Assembly: GCA_030529225.1 (NCBI GenBank)
Contig: JAUMXH010000006.1
Location: 29,075 to 93,074, forward strand
Source of the DNA: Bacillota bacterium
GTDB taxonomy: Bacteria; Bacillota; Clostridia; Peptostreptococcales; Acidaminobacteraceae
Length of the DNA stretch: 64,000 bases
Direction: 5' to 3'
Shown here: one piece after another, positions 36,703 through 44,766 of the stretch
Layout of the letters: the number at the start of each line of letters is the position of its first letter
Numbering within the stretch: position 1 is the stretch's first letter
The notes under the pieces: model-generated
Told to the model about the DNA's origin: nothing
Seen by the model: the letters and a program-made list of their open reading frames with translations, nothing else
The model's database searches: none
Position numbers and translations under genes: made by a program

Positions 36703-38334
36703 ATGGAAACAAAAGAATCTTTAAGTTTTATTGAACAAATCATAGTAGACGATTTAAAAACAAACAAACATGGCGGCGAGATACAGACCAGGTTCCCGCC
36801 CGAGCCCAACGGTTACTTACACATCGGACACGCGAAGGCAATCTGTGTGGATTTCGGTTACGCAAAAAAGTATAACGGAAAATGCAACTTAAGATTCGAT
36901 GACACCAATCCTGTCAAAGAAGATACGGAATTCGTGGAATCCATAAAAGAAGATATCAGATGGCTCGGCTTCGAGTGGGACGCGATGTTCTTTGCATCGG
37001 ATTACTTCGACAAGATGTTCGATATGGCCTGCCAACTGATCCAGCAGGGAAAGGCCTTCGTATGTGACCTGAACCAGGAAGAAATCAAAGCTTACAAGGG
37101 TGACTACAACGTCAGCGGAAAACCGAGCCCATACAGAGAGAGAAGCATCGAAGAAAACATGGATCTCTTTATGAGAATGAAGAACGGTGAATTTGCCGAC
37201 GGGTCCAAGACCTTGCGGGCGAAGATTGATTACAATCATCCGAACATGAATATGAGAGACCCGGTCATTTACAGGATACAGAGAGCGACCCACCACAACA
37301 CCGGCGACAAATGGTGCATCTATCCGATGTACGACTTCGCCCATCCGCTCGAGGACGCGATCGAGGGCGTCACGCATTCCATCTGTACCCTCGAGTTTGA
37401 AGCCAACAGACCGATTTACGACTGGTATCTGGAACAGCTGAAAGATAACTTCGAGAGACTTCCTCACCAATACGAATTCGCGAGGCTAAACATTACCAAC
37501 ACCCTGATGAGCAAGAGATACCTCAGAAAGTTGGTCGAAGAGAAAATCGTCGACGGATGGGACGACCCGAGGATGCCTACGATTTGCGGGCTCAGAAGGC
37601 GCGGTATCAGACCGCAGGCCATCCGCAACTTTGTCGAAGAGGCAGGGGTGAGCAAGGCGAACTCTCTGATCCATGTGAGCAACTTGGAACACTTCATCCG
37701 AGAAGATTTGAAGGACGATGTTCCGGCCCTTATGGCGGTCATCGACCCGATTAAGCTGACCATCAGCAACTACCCGGAAGACAAGATAGAGCTGCTGTCA
37801 GGCGCCCTGAACTCAAAGAATGAAGCCTTGGGAGAGCGTGAGATTCCGTTCGGAAAGCACCTCTTGATTGAGCGCTCCGACTTTGAAGAAGAACCCGCGC
37901 CGGATTATAAAAGGCTTTCGCCGGGCAAGGAAGTGAGGCTCCGCCACGCGTATTTTGTCAAGTGTACCGACGTCATCAAGGACGAAAACGGAACCGTTAC
38001 CGAAGTCATTTGCACCTATGACGAAGAGACCAAGAGCGGCGGAGGGTTTAAAGGCAGAAAGCCGGAAGGAACCATCCACTGGGTGCACGCGGAGCGAAAC
38101 AAAAAGATCAAAGCGATGAATTACAGCTACCTGATGAACGAGGACGAAAAAGGAAATCAGGAATTCAATGAGAATTCTCTGGAGGTCTTTGAGAACGCTT
38201 TCGTCGAAGAGGCTTGTGACGTAACGAAAGAGACAAGATACCAGTTTATTCGAAACGGATTTTACTGCTATGACGAAGCCAAGAGCGACGGAGACAGGCT
38301 GACCTTTAACCTGATCGTCAAACTGAAATCGTAA
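36703..38334 (+). CDS. glnS: Glutaminyl-tRNA synthetase
   Basis: A 543-residue class I synthetase. The HIGH motif lies in PPEPNGYLHIGHAK, the KMSKS-equivalent is LMSKRYLRKL, and a C-terminal anticodon-binding beta-barrel region follows. ATG 36703 has AGGGAG 7 nt upstream; ATG 36688 lies before that site. Many Firmicutes use GatCAB instead of GlnRS, so its presence is a mild lineage marker. Confidence 0.96.
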   Translation: METKESLSFIEQIIVDDLKTNKHGGEIQTRFPPEPNGYLHIGHAKAICVDFGYAKKYNGKCNLRFDDTNPVKEDTEFVESIKEDIRWLGFEWDAMFFASDYFDKMFDMACQLIQQGKAFVCDLNQEEIKAYKGDYNVSGKPSPYRERSIEENMDLFMRMKNGEFADGSKTLRAKIDYNHPNMNMRDPVIYRIQRATHHNTGDKWCIYPMYDFAHPLEDAIEGVTHSICTLEFEANRPIYDWYLEQLKDNFERLPHQYEFARLNITNTLMSKRYLRKLVEEKIVDGWDDPRMPTICGLRRRGIRPQAIRNFVEEAGVSKANSLIHVSNLEHFIREDLKDDVPALMAVIDPIKLTISNYPEDKIELLSGALNSKNEALGEREIPFGKHLLIERSDFEEEPAPDYKRLSPGKEVRLRHAYFVKCTDVIKDENGTVTEVICTYDEETKSGGGFKGRKPEGTIHWVHAERNKKIKAMNYSYLMNEDEKGNQEFNENSLEVFENAFVEEACDVTKETRYQFIRNGFYCYDEAKSDGDRLTFNLIVKLKS

Positions 38335-38403
38335 CGGCTTGAACGGGCTCAAGCAGCGCAAAGGGAATCAGAGAACAGGAAGAATAGAGGCAAATAGGAA
38401 AAG

Positions 38404-39639
38404 ATGGAGAAAAACCGTAATCATGATGGATTTAAGAACAGTGACGGGCTGGTAGAAGAGATTCTGAACAGCATCGGCTCCGCCGTGTTTTTGCTTGATG
38501 ATTCGAAGGAAGTTTTGAAGTACAATCAAGCCTTTCTTGACATGTTCAGCTTGGACTGCAAGATGAGTGAAAACAACTGTTTTAAGTCCATCAACATCGG
38601 TTCCAAGGTGACCGGCGTCGAATACATCAAACTGCGCTTTCGAGAGGAAGATGAGGACGAAGAGTCGAGAAAGTGTGTGTTCAACCACGCCGTCAACCAG
38701 GCTCTCAACAAAAACCAGGCGACCGAGAACCGCATTGTGGGCGACGAATACTATGAAGACGGTGTTCCGAAGCAACTCTTCCTAAAGTTTTCCGTCAAGC
38801 CTCTCAAAGTCGGAGAAGAGCGTTACGTCTTGGTGATGATAGACGACATCAGTGAGTTTGAGACCACCAAGATAGACCTTTTAAAAAACAACATCAAGAT
38901 TAAGCGTTTCAACGACCTTTACAAGAGCGAGTTGAAGATGGCGAGCAGGGTGCAAAGTTCCATCCTGCCCAAGAAGCTCTTCAAGAGCGAAGATTTCAAG
39001 ATTGATTTCAGATACTTTCCGCTCGGGGAGATCGGTGGGGACTTTTTTGATTTCTTCCGCATCGACCAGACACACATCGGCGTCCTTCTCTGTGACGTCG
39101 CGGGTCACGGCGTACCTTCGGCCCTCATCACGACAATGATAAAGGCGATGCTGGAATCGTCAAAGAGCATGGCGATTTCACCAAAAAATTTGGTGAAGTA
39201 TATGAACAATCAAATCATCAAGATTTTTGGAGATTGCTTTGTGACCATGATTTACGGGGTGATCGACACCGAAACCGGCATCTTTACCTATGTGAGAGCC
39301 GGCCATCCCAAGCCTTGGCTTCTCAGAAGAAACTCCGTGTCGACGATGGGACTCAAGAACAACATCCTTCTGGGAGCCGACGAGCGCACCAAGTTTGAAG
39401 AGGAAACCATCTACATCGAAAAGGGAAGCAGGCTCATCCTGTATACCGACGGACTCATCGACACCGGCACCAAAAACTCCGGCTACGAGCCCGAAATTAT
39501 GGAGCTGCTGAAAAAGGAATGGAGATCCGATACGGAACGACTGATCAACGAGATCGAAAAGGACATCAAGGAGAGATTGAAGGACGGAAAGCACCAGGAC
39601 GACATCTGCCTGATTGTGGTGGAGCGTTTGGCCGGATAA
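38404..39639 (+). CDS. PAS-domain PP2C (SpoIIE/RsbU-type) serine phosphatase
   Basis: A 411-residue signalling protein. Residues ~15-155 form a PAS-like sensor (LNSIGSAVFLLDDSKEVLKY), a helical linker follows (~155-195), and the SpoIIE-type phosphatase occupies ~200-410, with GEIGGDFFDFF, CDVAGHGVPSAL, RAGHPKPWLL, YTDGLID and HQDDICLIVV holding the metal-binding aspartates. Such enzymes dephosphorylate anti-sigma-factor antagonists or other phosphoproteins. No STAS or RsbW-like partner is nearby. It lies 69 bp after glnS on the same strand. Confidence 0.9.
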   Translation: MEKNRNHDGFKNSDGLVEEILNSIGSAVFLLDDSKEVLKYNQAFLDMFSLDCKMSENNCFKSINIGSKVTGVEYIKLRFREEDEDEESRKCVFNHAVNQALNKNQATENRIVGDEYYEDGVPKQLFLKFSVKPLKVGEERYVLVMIDDISEFETTKIDLLKNNIKIKRFNDLYKSELKMASRVQSSILPKKLFKSEDFKIDFRYFPLGEIGGDFFDFFRIDQTHIGVLLCDVAGHGVPSALITTMIKAMLESSKSMAISPKNLVKYMNNQIIKIFGDCFVTMIYGVIDTETGIFTYVRAGHPKPWLLRRNSVSTMGLKNNILLGADERTKFEEETIYIEKGSRLILYTDGLIDTGTKNSGYEPEIMELLKKEWRSDTERLINEIEKDIKERLKDGKHQDDICLIVVERLAG

Positions 39640-39688
39640 GATAGGGAGTCTTGCTTCCGTCGATGATGATATCAATAGGAGAACCGCA

Positions 39689-40150
39689 ATGAACAACGCA
39701 AAAAAAGAAAAAGATCAAGGTGTGATGGACAATATGGGCACCGTAGCCTACACCGACCACGCCTTTGCCTACGTCAATTTTGAACGTATCAGTGCCTGCG
39801 GGGACAGCTGCGCGAGCTGCTCAAAAGGTTGTAAGGCCGCACAACACCTCGTCAAAGTATATAACAGTTTGGATGCGAAAAAGGGAGACCGAGTCGAAGT
39901 TTCTATGGAGGGCGGAGACTTTTTAAAGATGACCTTCCTCCTCTACGGCGTTCCGTTGATCGTTCTTGTATTGGCGGGAATCGGACTCGAGAACGTCTTT
40001 GAAAAATCCTTTCTCGCCCCTCTCCTGGCCATCGTAATCTGTGTGGCAAGCTTCTTTGTCATCAACGCCTTCATCAAAAGGCAGGCGGACGAACGCAAGA
40101 CGCCGGTGAAAATGGACAAAGTCATACGACACTTGGATAACCTAATGTAA
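39689..40150 (+). CDS. RseC-like (SoxR-reducing system) membrane protein
   Basis: A 153-residue protein. An N-terminal domain carries the RseC-type cysteine motif CGDSCASCSKGC, and two adjacent transmembrane helices follow (~88-130). Relatives link to the Rnf electron-transport complex or to iron-sulfur reduction, but no rnf genes lie here. ATG 39689 has AGGAG 6 nt upstream; the longer frame overlaps the phosphatase gene. Confidence 0.8.
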   Translation: MNNAKKEKDQGVMDNMGTVAYTDHAFAYVNFERISACGDSCASCSKGCKAAQHLVKVYNSLDAKKGDRVEVSMEGGDFLKMTFLLYGVPLIVLVLAGIGLENVFEKSFLAPLLAIVICVASFFVINAFIKRQADERKTPVKMDKVIRHLDNLM

Positions 40151-40177
40151 GTTTGGGAATCAGACCTTAACGATACA

Positions 40178-40208
40178 AAAACGCTATGCCGAACTCATAG
40201 CGTTTTTT
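40178..40208 (+). terminator. Terminator after the RseC-like gene
   Basis: AAAACGCTATG pairs with CATAGCGTTTT across a 7-nt loop, followed by T's. Confidence 0.9.
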
Positions 40209-40250
40209 GAATCTCGTAAAACGACAGCAAAACGCAAAGCGGAGGCTCCT

Positions 40251-42047
40251 ATGTTACAAATCAAATCCTTTTTTAAACCGTATCGGGTCGAATTGCTGGC
40301 GGTCCTCGCCTTAATCTTTGTGCAGGCAATCACAAGCCTGCTCCTCCCCTACTTTTTGTCCGACATCGTGAATATCGGAATCCAACAGCAGGGAATCGAA
40401 TCCGAGGACTTTGCAAAGATCCTCCTCAATTACCAATCCCGGGGAATCGACCCTGCCGCCATCCAAAGAGCCTTCATCCTGAAGACCGGATTTAAGATGC
40501 TGCTGGTCTCCCTGGCTTCCGCAGCCGCCGTGATTCTGATCGTGCTGATCGCCTCAAAAATTGCCGCCTCTTTAGGAAGGGATTTGAGGGAGGCTCTCTT
40601 CTCCAAGATTACATCGTTTCATCATGACGAATGGAACCGCTTCTCCTCGGCGTCCCTGATTACCCGGAGCACCAACGATGTCAACCAAATTCAAATGATG
40701 CTGGTTATGCTGATTCGCCTGGGCTTCTTTGCTCCGTTTATGGCCGTGGGCGGGCTGATCATGGCCTTGAACAAATCTCCCGGCCTCTCTTGGACCATCG
40801 CGCTTTCCATCGCCTGTCTGCTGGGACTCGTCGCCCTCATCTTCCGTCTGAGCATGCCGCAGTTTAAGAAGATTCAGACCCTGACAGATCGCCTCACCCA
40901 AATCGTCCGCCAGCATTTGAAGGGATTGCCGGTCATCAAAGCGTTTAACACCCGGGCACACGAGCAGAAGAAATTCGATCGACTGAACACGGAACTCAAC
41001 GAAACCGGTCTGTTTGTCACAAAGACCATGCTCTTGATGCCGGTTTTGATCGGGCTGATTATGAACCTGAGCGCGGTTCTCATCATCTGGTTCGGAGCCA
41101 AACAGATTGCGGCCTCTCAACTGAGGGTCGGTGACATGATGGCCTTTCTCCAGTTCTCAACCCAAATCATCATGGCCTTCATCATCCTGTCGATGATTTT
41201 TGTAATGCTTCCGCGGGCGAGCGTTTCTGCAGTGAGAATTGCGGAGATCCTGCATACCGACCCTGTCGTGAAGGAACCCGAAGAAGCCGTTGATTTGAAA
41301 GATTTTTCCGGAAAAATCATCTTTGACAAGGTCTCCTTTGCGTACGAGGGAGCGGATTCCAATGCCCTGGAGGAAATCAGCTTCACGATGGAACCCGGGT
41401 CCAAACTCGCCATTGTCGGTTCGACCGGATCCGGGAAAACAACCCTTCTCAACCTGATTACAAGATTTTATAAGCAAAGCTCGGGTATGATTTATTTTGA
41501 TGAGACGCCGATCGATCGAATCTCCTTACAATCCCTCCGAGAGAATCTCGCCTATGTCCCTCAAAGCGCACAGCTGTTCCGAGGCAGCATCAGGGACAAC
41601 CTTTGTATGGCGAATTCCGATCTGTCCGACGAGCAGATTTACGAGGCGCTGGAAATCGCCCAGGCTTTGGACTTTGTAGAGGAACTCGAAGATAGCATCC
41701 ATGCCGAGGTCTCTCAGGCCGGCAAGAATTTTTCAGGAGGGCAAAAACAGAGGCTCTGCATCGCCAGAGCGCTGTGCAAAAATGCCCCCCTCATCCTGAT
41801 GGATGACAGCTTTTCCGCCTTGGATTTTCGCACCGACCGAAAACTCAGAGAAGCCCTGAATCAAAATCGGAAAGGAAGCAGCTTTCTCATTGTCGCGCAA
41901 AGAGTCGGAAGCATTAAAGATGCCGATCAAATTTTGGTCTTGGAAGAAGGAAGGATCGTCGGCATCGGCAAACACGAAGACCTTTTACAAACTTGTGAAA
42001 CGTATAGGGAGATCGCCTACTCCCAGGGTGAAAAGGAGGTGCGGTGA
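40251..42047 (+). CDS. ABC exporter half-transporter, catalytically degenerate NBD
   Basis: A 598-residue type IV exporter with six transmembrane helices (~15-330) fused to an NBD. Walker A is GSTGSGKTTLL and the signature FSGGQKQR is intact, but Walker B reads LILMDDSFSALD, with Asp where the catalytic Glu should be. This is the hallmark of the non-catalytic half in heterodimeric multidrug exporters. GGAGG precedes the ATG. The substrate is unknown. Confidence 0.93.
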   Translation: MLQIKSFFKPYRVELLAVLALIFVQAITSLLLPYFLSDIVNIGIQQQGIESEDFAKILLNYQSRGIDPAAIQRAFILKTGFKMLLVSLASAAAVILIVLIASKIAASLGRDLREALFSKITSFHHDEWNRFSSASLITRSTNDVNQIQMMLVMLIRLGFFAPFMAVGGLIMALNKSPGLSWTIALSIACLLGLVALIFRLSMPQFKKIQTLTDRLTQIVRQHLKGLPVIKAFNTRAHEQKKFDRLNTELNETGLFVTKTMLLMPVLIGLIMNLSAVLIIWFGAKQIAASQLRVGDMMAFLQFSTQIIMAFIILSMIFVMLPRASVSAVRIAEILHTDPVVKEPEEAVDLKDFSGKIIFDKVSFAYEGADSNALEEISFTMEPGSKLAIVGSTGSGKTTLLNLITRFYKQSSGMIYFDETPIDRISLQSLRENLAYVPQSAQLFRGSIRDNLCMANSDLSDEQIYEALEIAQALDFVEELEDSIHAEVSQAGKNFSGGQKQRLCIARALCKNAPLILMDDSFSALDFRTDRKLREALNQNRKGSSFLIVAQRVGSIKDADQILVLEEGRIVGIGKHEDLLQTCETYREIAYSQGEKEVR

Positions 42048-43843
42048 TGAGAGCGAGACATCCCCATATGAGCGCAGAAACCGGAAGGGGCAAAGCGTCG
42101 ATGAAGGCCGCCTTCCACTTAATCAGGGAATACCGGGCGTCCGTTCTTTTGGCAGTCCTGCTCTCCGTACTCAGCAGCGCCTTTTGGATCCTCGGGCCTA
42201 AACTGCTCGGCGGTATCACGACGAGCATCTACAACAGCGTAATCGCAGAAGGTCCCGTCACGATTGATTTTTCAGTGATTGCAAAAAGTGTTTCGGTCCT
42301 TGTCGTCCTCTATCTGTGTAGCGCCTTGTTCAAATACTTACAAGGCGACATCATGATTCGCATCGCCCATCGAAGCTCCAAGAAGCTGAGGGAAGAATTG
42401 GCGAGAAAGATAGATGCGCTTCCCCTTCGCTACTTTGACAAAACGAGTCATGGCGAGATTCTTTCCACGGTAATCAACGATATCGACACCGTCAATCAAA
42501 GCTTGAGTCAGAGCCTGCCTGAGATTGTGAATTCCCTGGTCTTGTTGATCGGCATTCTGATTCTGATGTTTTCCATCAGTTGGCAGATGGCAATCGCCGC
42601 GCTCATCATCGTGCCCCTCGCCGTTCTGATAAGCGTTGCAATCGTTAAAAAGTCGCAAAAACATTTTATCGGCAGGCAAAAAAGCCTCGCCGCGCTCAAT
42701 TCACACGTGGAGGAGATGATCAGCAACCACACTGTCGTGAAGGCCTTCCGCTTCGAAGAGGAGAGCAAAAAGAAATTTGAAACACAGAATGACGCCTTGT
42801 TTCAAGCCTCTTGGAGATCGCAGTTCCTCTCGGGCATGTTGATGCCGATGATGACGGTCATTGTAAACATCGGCTATGTAGTTGTATGTTTTATGGGCGC
42901 GAGCCTCGCCATCCTCTCTATGATCAGCGTGGGCGATATCCAGGCCTTCCTGCAATACCTCAGAAACTTTCATCAGCCGGTCACCAACCTCGCGGGCATC
43001 AGTAACATGTTGCAACAGACCGCGGCGGCATCCGCCAGAATCACGGATTTTCTCAATGAAGAGGAGGAAGCGGAATCCCCCTTTGATGAGGACCCTGAAC
43101 AAATTCAGGGAAACATCGTCTTTGAAGATGTCCTCTTCGGGTATGAACCGGATAAGCCGGTCATCAAACACTTCTCGGCCACCTTTCAAAAGGGAGACAA
43201 AATCGCCATCGTCGGGCCGACCGGGGCCGGGAAAACGACCCTGGTCAAACTCTTGTTGCGTTACTATGATGTCGATGCGGGGAGGATTTTGATTGACGGA
43301 ATCGACATCAAGAACTTCCAACGTTCCAAGCTTCGCAGCAAGTTCACCATAGTCCTCCAGGACACTTGGCTTTTTAACGGAAGCATCATGGAAAACATTC
43401 GCTACGGGAATTTGGAAGCGAGCGACGAGACCGTCATAGAGGCCTCCAAACAGGCCAATGCGGACGCCTTCATTCGCGCCCTTCCCCACTCTTATCTGAT
43501 GGAACTGAACGAGGAGAGCACCAATCTTTCAGAGGGACAAAAACAGCTGATCACCATCGCCAGAGCCCTCTTGAGCGATGCCGGGATTTTGATTCTGGAT
43601 GAAGCCACCTCGTCGGTCGACACCAGGACGGAACTGCATATTCAGGAAGCCATGGACCGCTTGATGAAAGACAAAACCACCTTTGTCATCGCCCACAGAC
43701 TCTCCACCATCCGCAATTCGGATTGCATCCTCGTCATGGACCAAGGCAATGTCATCGAGCAGGGTACCCATGAGGAACTCATTCATAAAGATACTTTTTA
43801 TGCTAAGTTATACAAGAGTCAATTCGAGCAGGAAAACCCATAG
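42047..43843 (+). CDS. ABC exporter half-transporter, catalytic NBD partner
   Basis: A 598-residue partner of the preceding gene with the same architecture. Walker A is GPTGAGKTTLVKLLL, Walker B LILDEATSSVD keeps the catalytic Glu, and the signature is altered to LSEGQKQL. Together the two halves give one intact and one degenerate ATP site. ATG 42047 overlaps the upstream TGA by one base and has AAGGAGG 7 nt upstream. Confidence 0.93.
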   Translation: MRARHPHMSAETGRGKASMKAAFHLIREYRASVLLAVLLSVLSSAFWILGPKLLGGITTSIYNSVIAEGPVTIDFSVIAKSVSVLVVLYLCSALFKYLQGDIMIRIAHRSSKKLREELARKIDALPLRYFDKTSHGEILSTVINDIDTVNQSLSQSLPEIVNSLVLLIGILILMFSISWQMAIAALIIVPLAVLISVAIVKKSQKHFIGRQKSLAALNSHVEEMISNHTVVKAFRFEEESKKKFETQNDALFQASWRSQFLSGMLMPMMTVIVNIGYVVVCFMGASLAILSMISVGDIQAFLQYLRNFHQPVTNLAGISNMLQQTAAASARITDFLNEEEEAESPFDEDPEQIQGNIVFEDVLFGYEPDKPVIKHFSATFQKGDKIAIVGPTGAGKTTLVKLLLRYYDVDAGRILIDGIDIKNFQRSKLRSKFTIVLQDTWLFNGSIMENIRYGNLEASDETVIEASKQANADAFIRALPHSYLMELNEESTNLSEGQKQLITIARALLSDAGILILDEATSSVDTRTELHIQEAMDRLMKDKTTFVIAHRLSTIRNSDCILVMDQGNVIEQGTHEELIHKDTFYAKLYKSQFEQENP

Positions 43844-43909
43844 ATTCCTAAATGTAATTGCTTTGACCGCCTATTGGAAGCTGAATTATTTTCAATCTTA
43901 TTCGAAAAA

Positions 43910-43939
43910 TTGAATATTTTTTATTTTTTTTGGTATATA
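43910..43939 (+). promoter_or_regulatory. Promoter of the acylphosphatase-like gene
   Basis: -35 TTGAAT (43910-43915), 18-bp T-rich spacer ending TGG, -10 TATATA (43934-43939). Confidence 0.5.
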
Positions 43940-43974
43940 TTAGTTGAAGGTTTCTACTAGAAGGTTGTGGTTAC

Positions 43975-44247
43975 ATGGATAAAACGTATATTATAAAAAT
44001 TTTTGGACAGGTACAGGGAATCGGCTATAAAAAGTTTGTGTACGACTTGGCGATCAACAGGGGCATCACAGGCAGAATCAAGGACAAGTCGGACGGTTCC
44101 ATTCTGATTCTGGCCAGTACGGACGAGGCTCTGATTGATGACTTCATTAAAGAACTCAGCGTCAACGAGCTGTACTCCGGCGTCTCCTGCGTAAAGGTCC
44201 AAGAGACGAACGGCACGGTCTTTGACGGATTCCATATGTATAACTAA
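43975..44247 (+). CDS. Acylphosphatase-fold protein with altered active site
   Basis: A 90-residue protein aligning along its whole length with acylphosphatase. The phosphate loop reads FGQVQGIGYKKF where the family has a catalytic Arg at the Y+1 position (here Lys), and the catalytic Asn of the second motif is Asp (GRIKDKSDG). Both key residues are therefore changed, so activity is doubtful. It converges on rlmH with only 6 bp between stops. Confidence 0.85.
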   Translation: MDKTYIIKIFGQVQGIGYKKFVYDLAINRGITGRIKDKSDGSILILASTDEALIDDFIKELSVNELYSGVSCVKVQETNGTVFDGFHMYN

Positions 44248-44253
44248 GAAGAC

Positions 44254-44724
44254 TCAGCCTTTTCCATGACTTCGGGAGAGTAGGTCGAGAAGCAGAGCGG
44301 GCACGATTTGATGATTTAGGGTTAGACTCCCGAAACTCAGACGCAAATCCGCTCTTTTTTTTATGCTCTGAGAGAGGCCGTAGGACGAGCCGATTGCAAA
44401 AAAGAGATTCTTTTTATTCTTCTTTTCCATTTGTTCCAAGATTTGCTCCAAGAGGGGGTCCCTCAGTACCCTTCCCTCAATGTCCAAACAGACCAAAAAA
44501 TCATCCTTTTCGAGCTTTGCAAGGATGCGTTCGGCCTCCCGATCGAGGGCGGTTTTGATATCCGATTCGGAGAAACGAGTCGGCAGGAGCTCCTCCTTGA
44601 GATGCATCACCTCTATTTCACAGCCCCTGCCCAGCCTTTTCATCAGTTGAGCCTTGCCGTCCGACACCAAGTCCATGTGATAGCTCTCGCTCAATTTGCC
44701 GAGCCCGAGGATTCGTATTTTCAT
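44254..44724 (-). CDS. rlmH: 23S rRNA (pseudouridine(1915)-N3)-methyltransferase RlmH, divergent
   Basis: A 156-residue SPOUT-family protein. The N-terminus (MKIRILGLGKL), LVCLDIEGR and FAIGSSYGLS fit RlmH. The usual GGADGL appears as GSSYGL and LPHQ as LNHQ, and the C-terminus ends LLSRSHGKG without the usual EQIYRA and YHK elements. It is probably the functional orthologue, but divergent. Confidence 0.82.
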   Translation of the reverse strand: MKIRILGLGKLSESYHMDLVSDGKAQLMKRLGRGCEIEVMHLKEELLPTRFSESDIKTALDREAERILAKLEKDDFLVCLDIEGRVLRDPLLEQILEQMEKKNKKNLFFAIGSSYGLSQSIKKRADLRLSFGSLTLNHQIVPALLLDLLSRSHGKG

Positions 44725-44766
44725 AAATAAGTTCCCTTTCTCAAGATTGCGAGGATCTCCGCCGGA

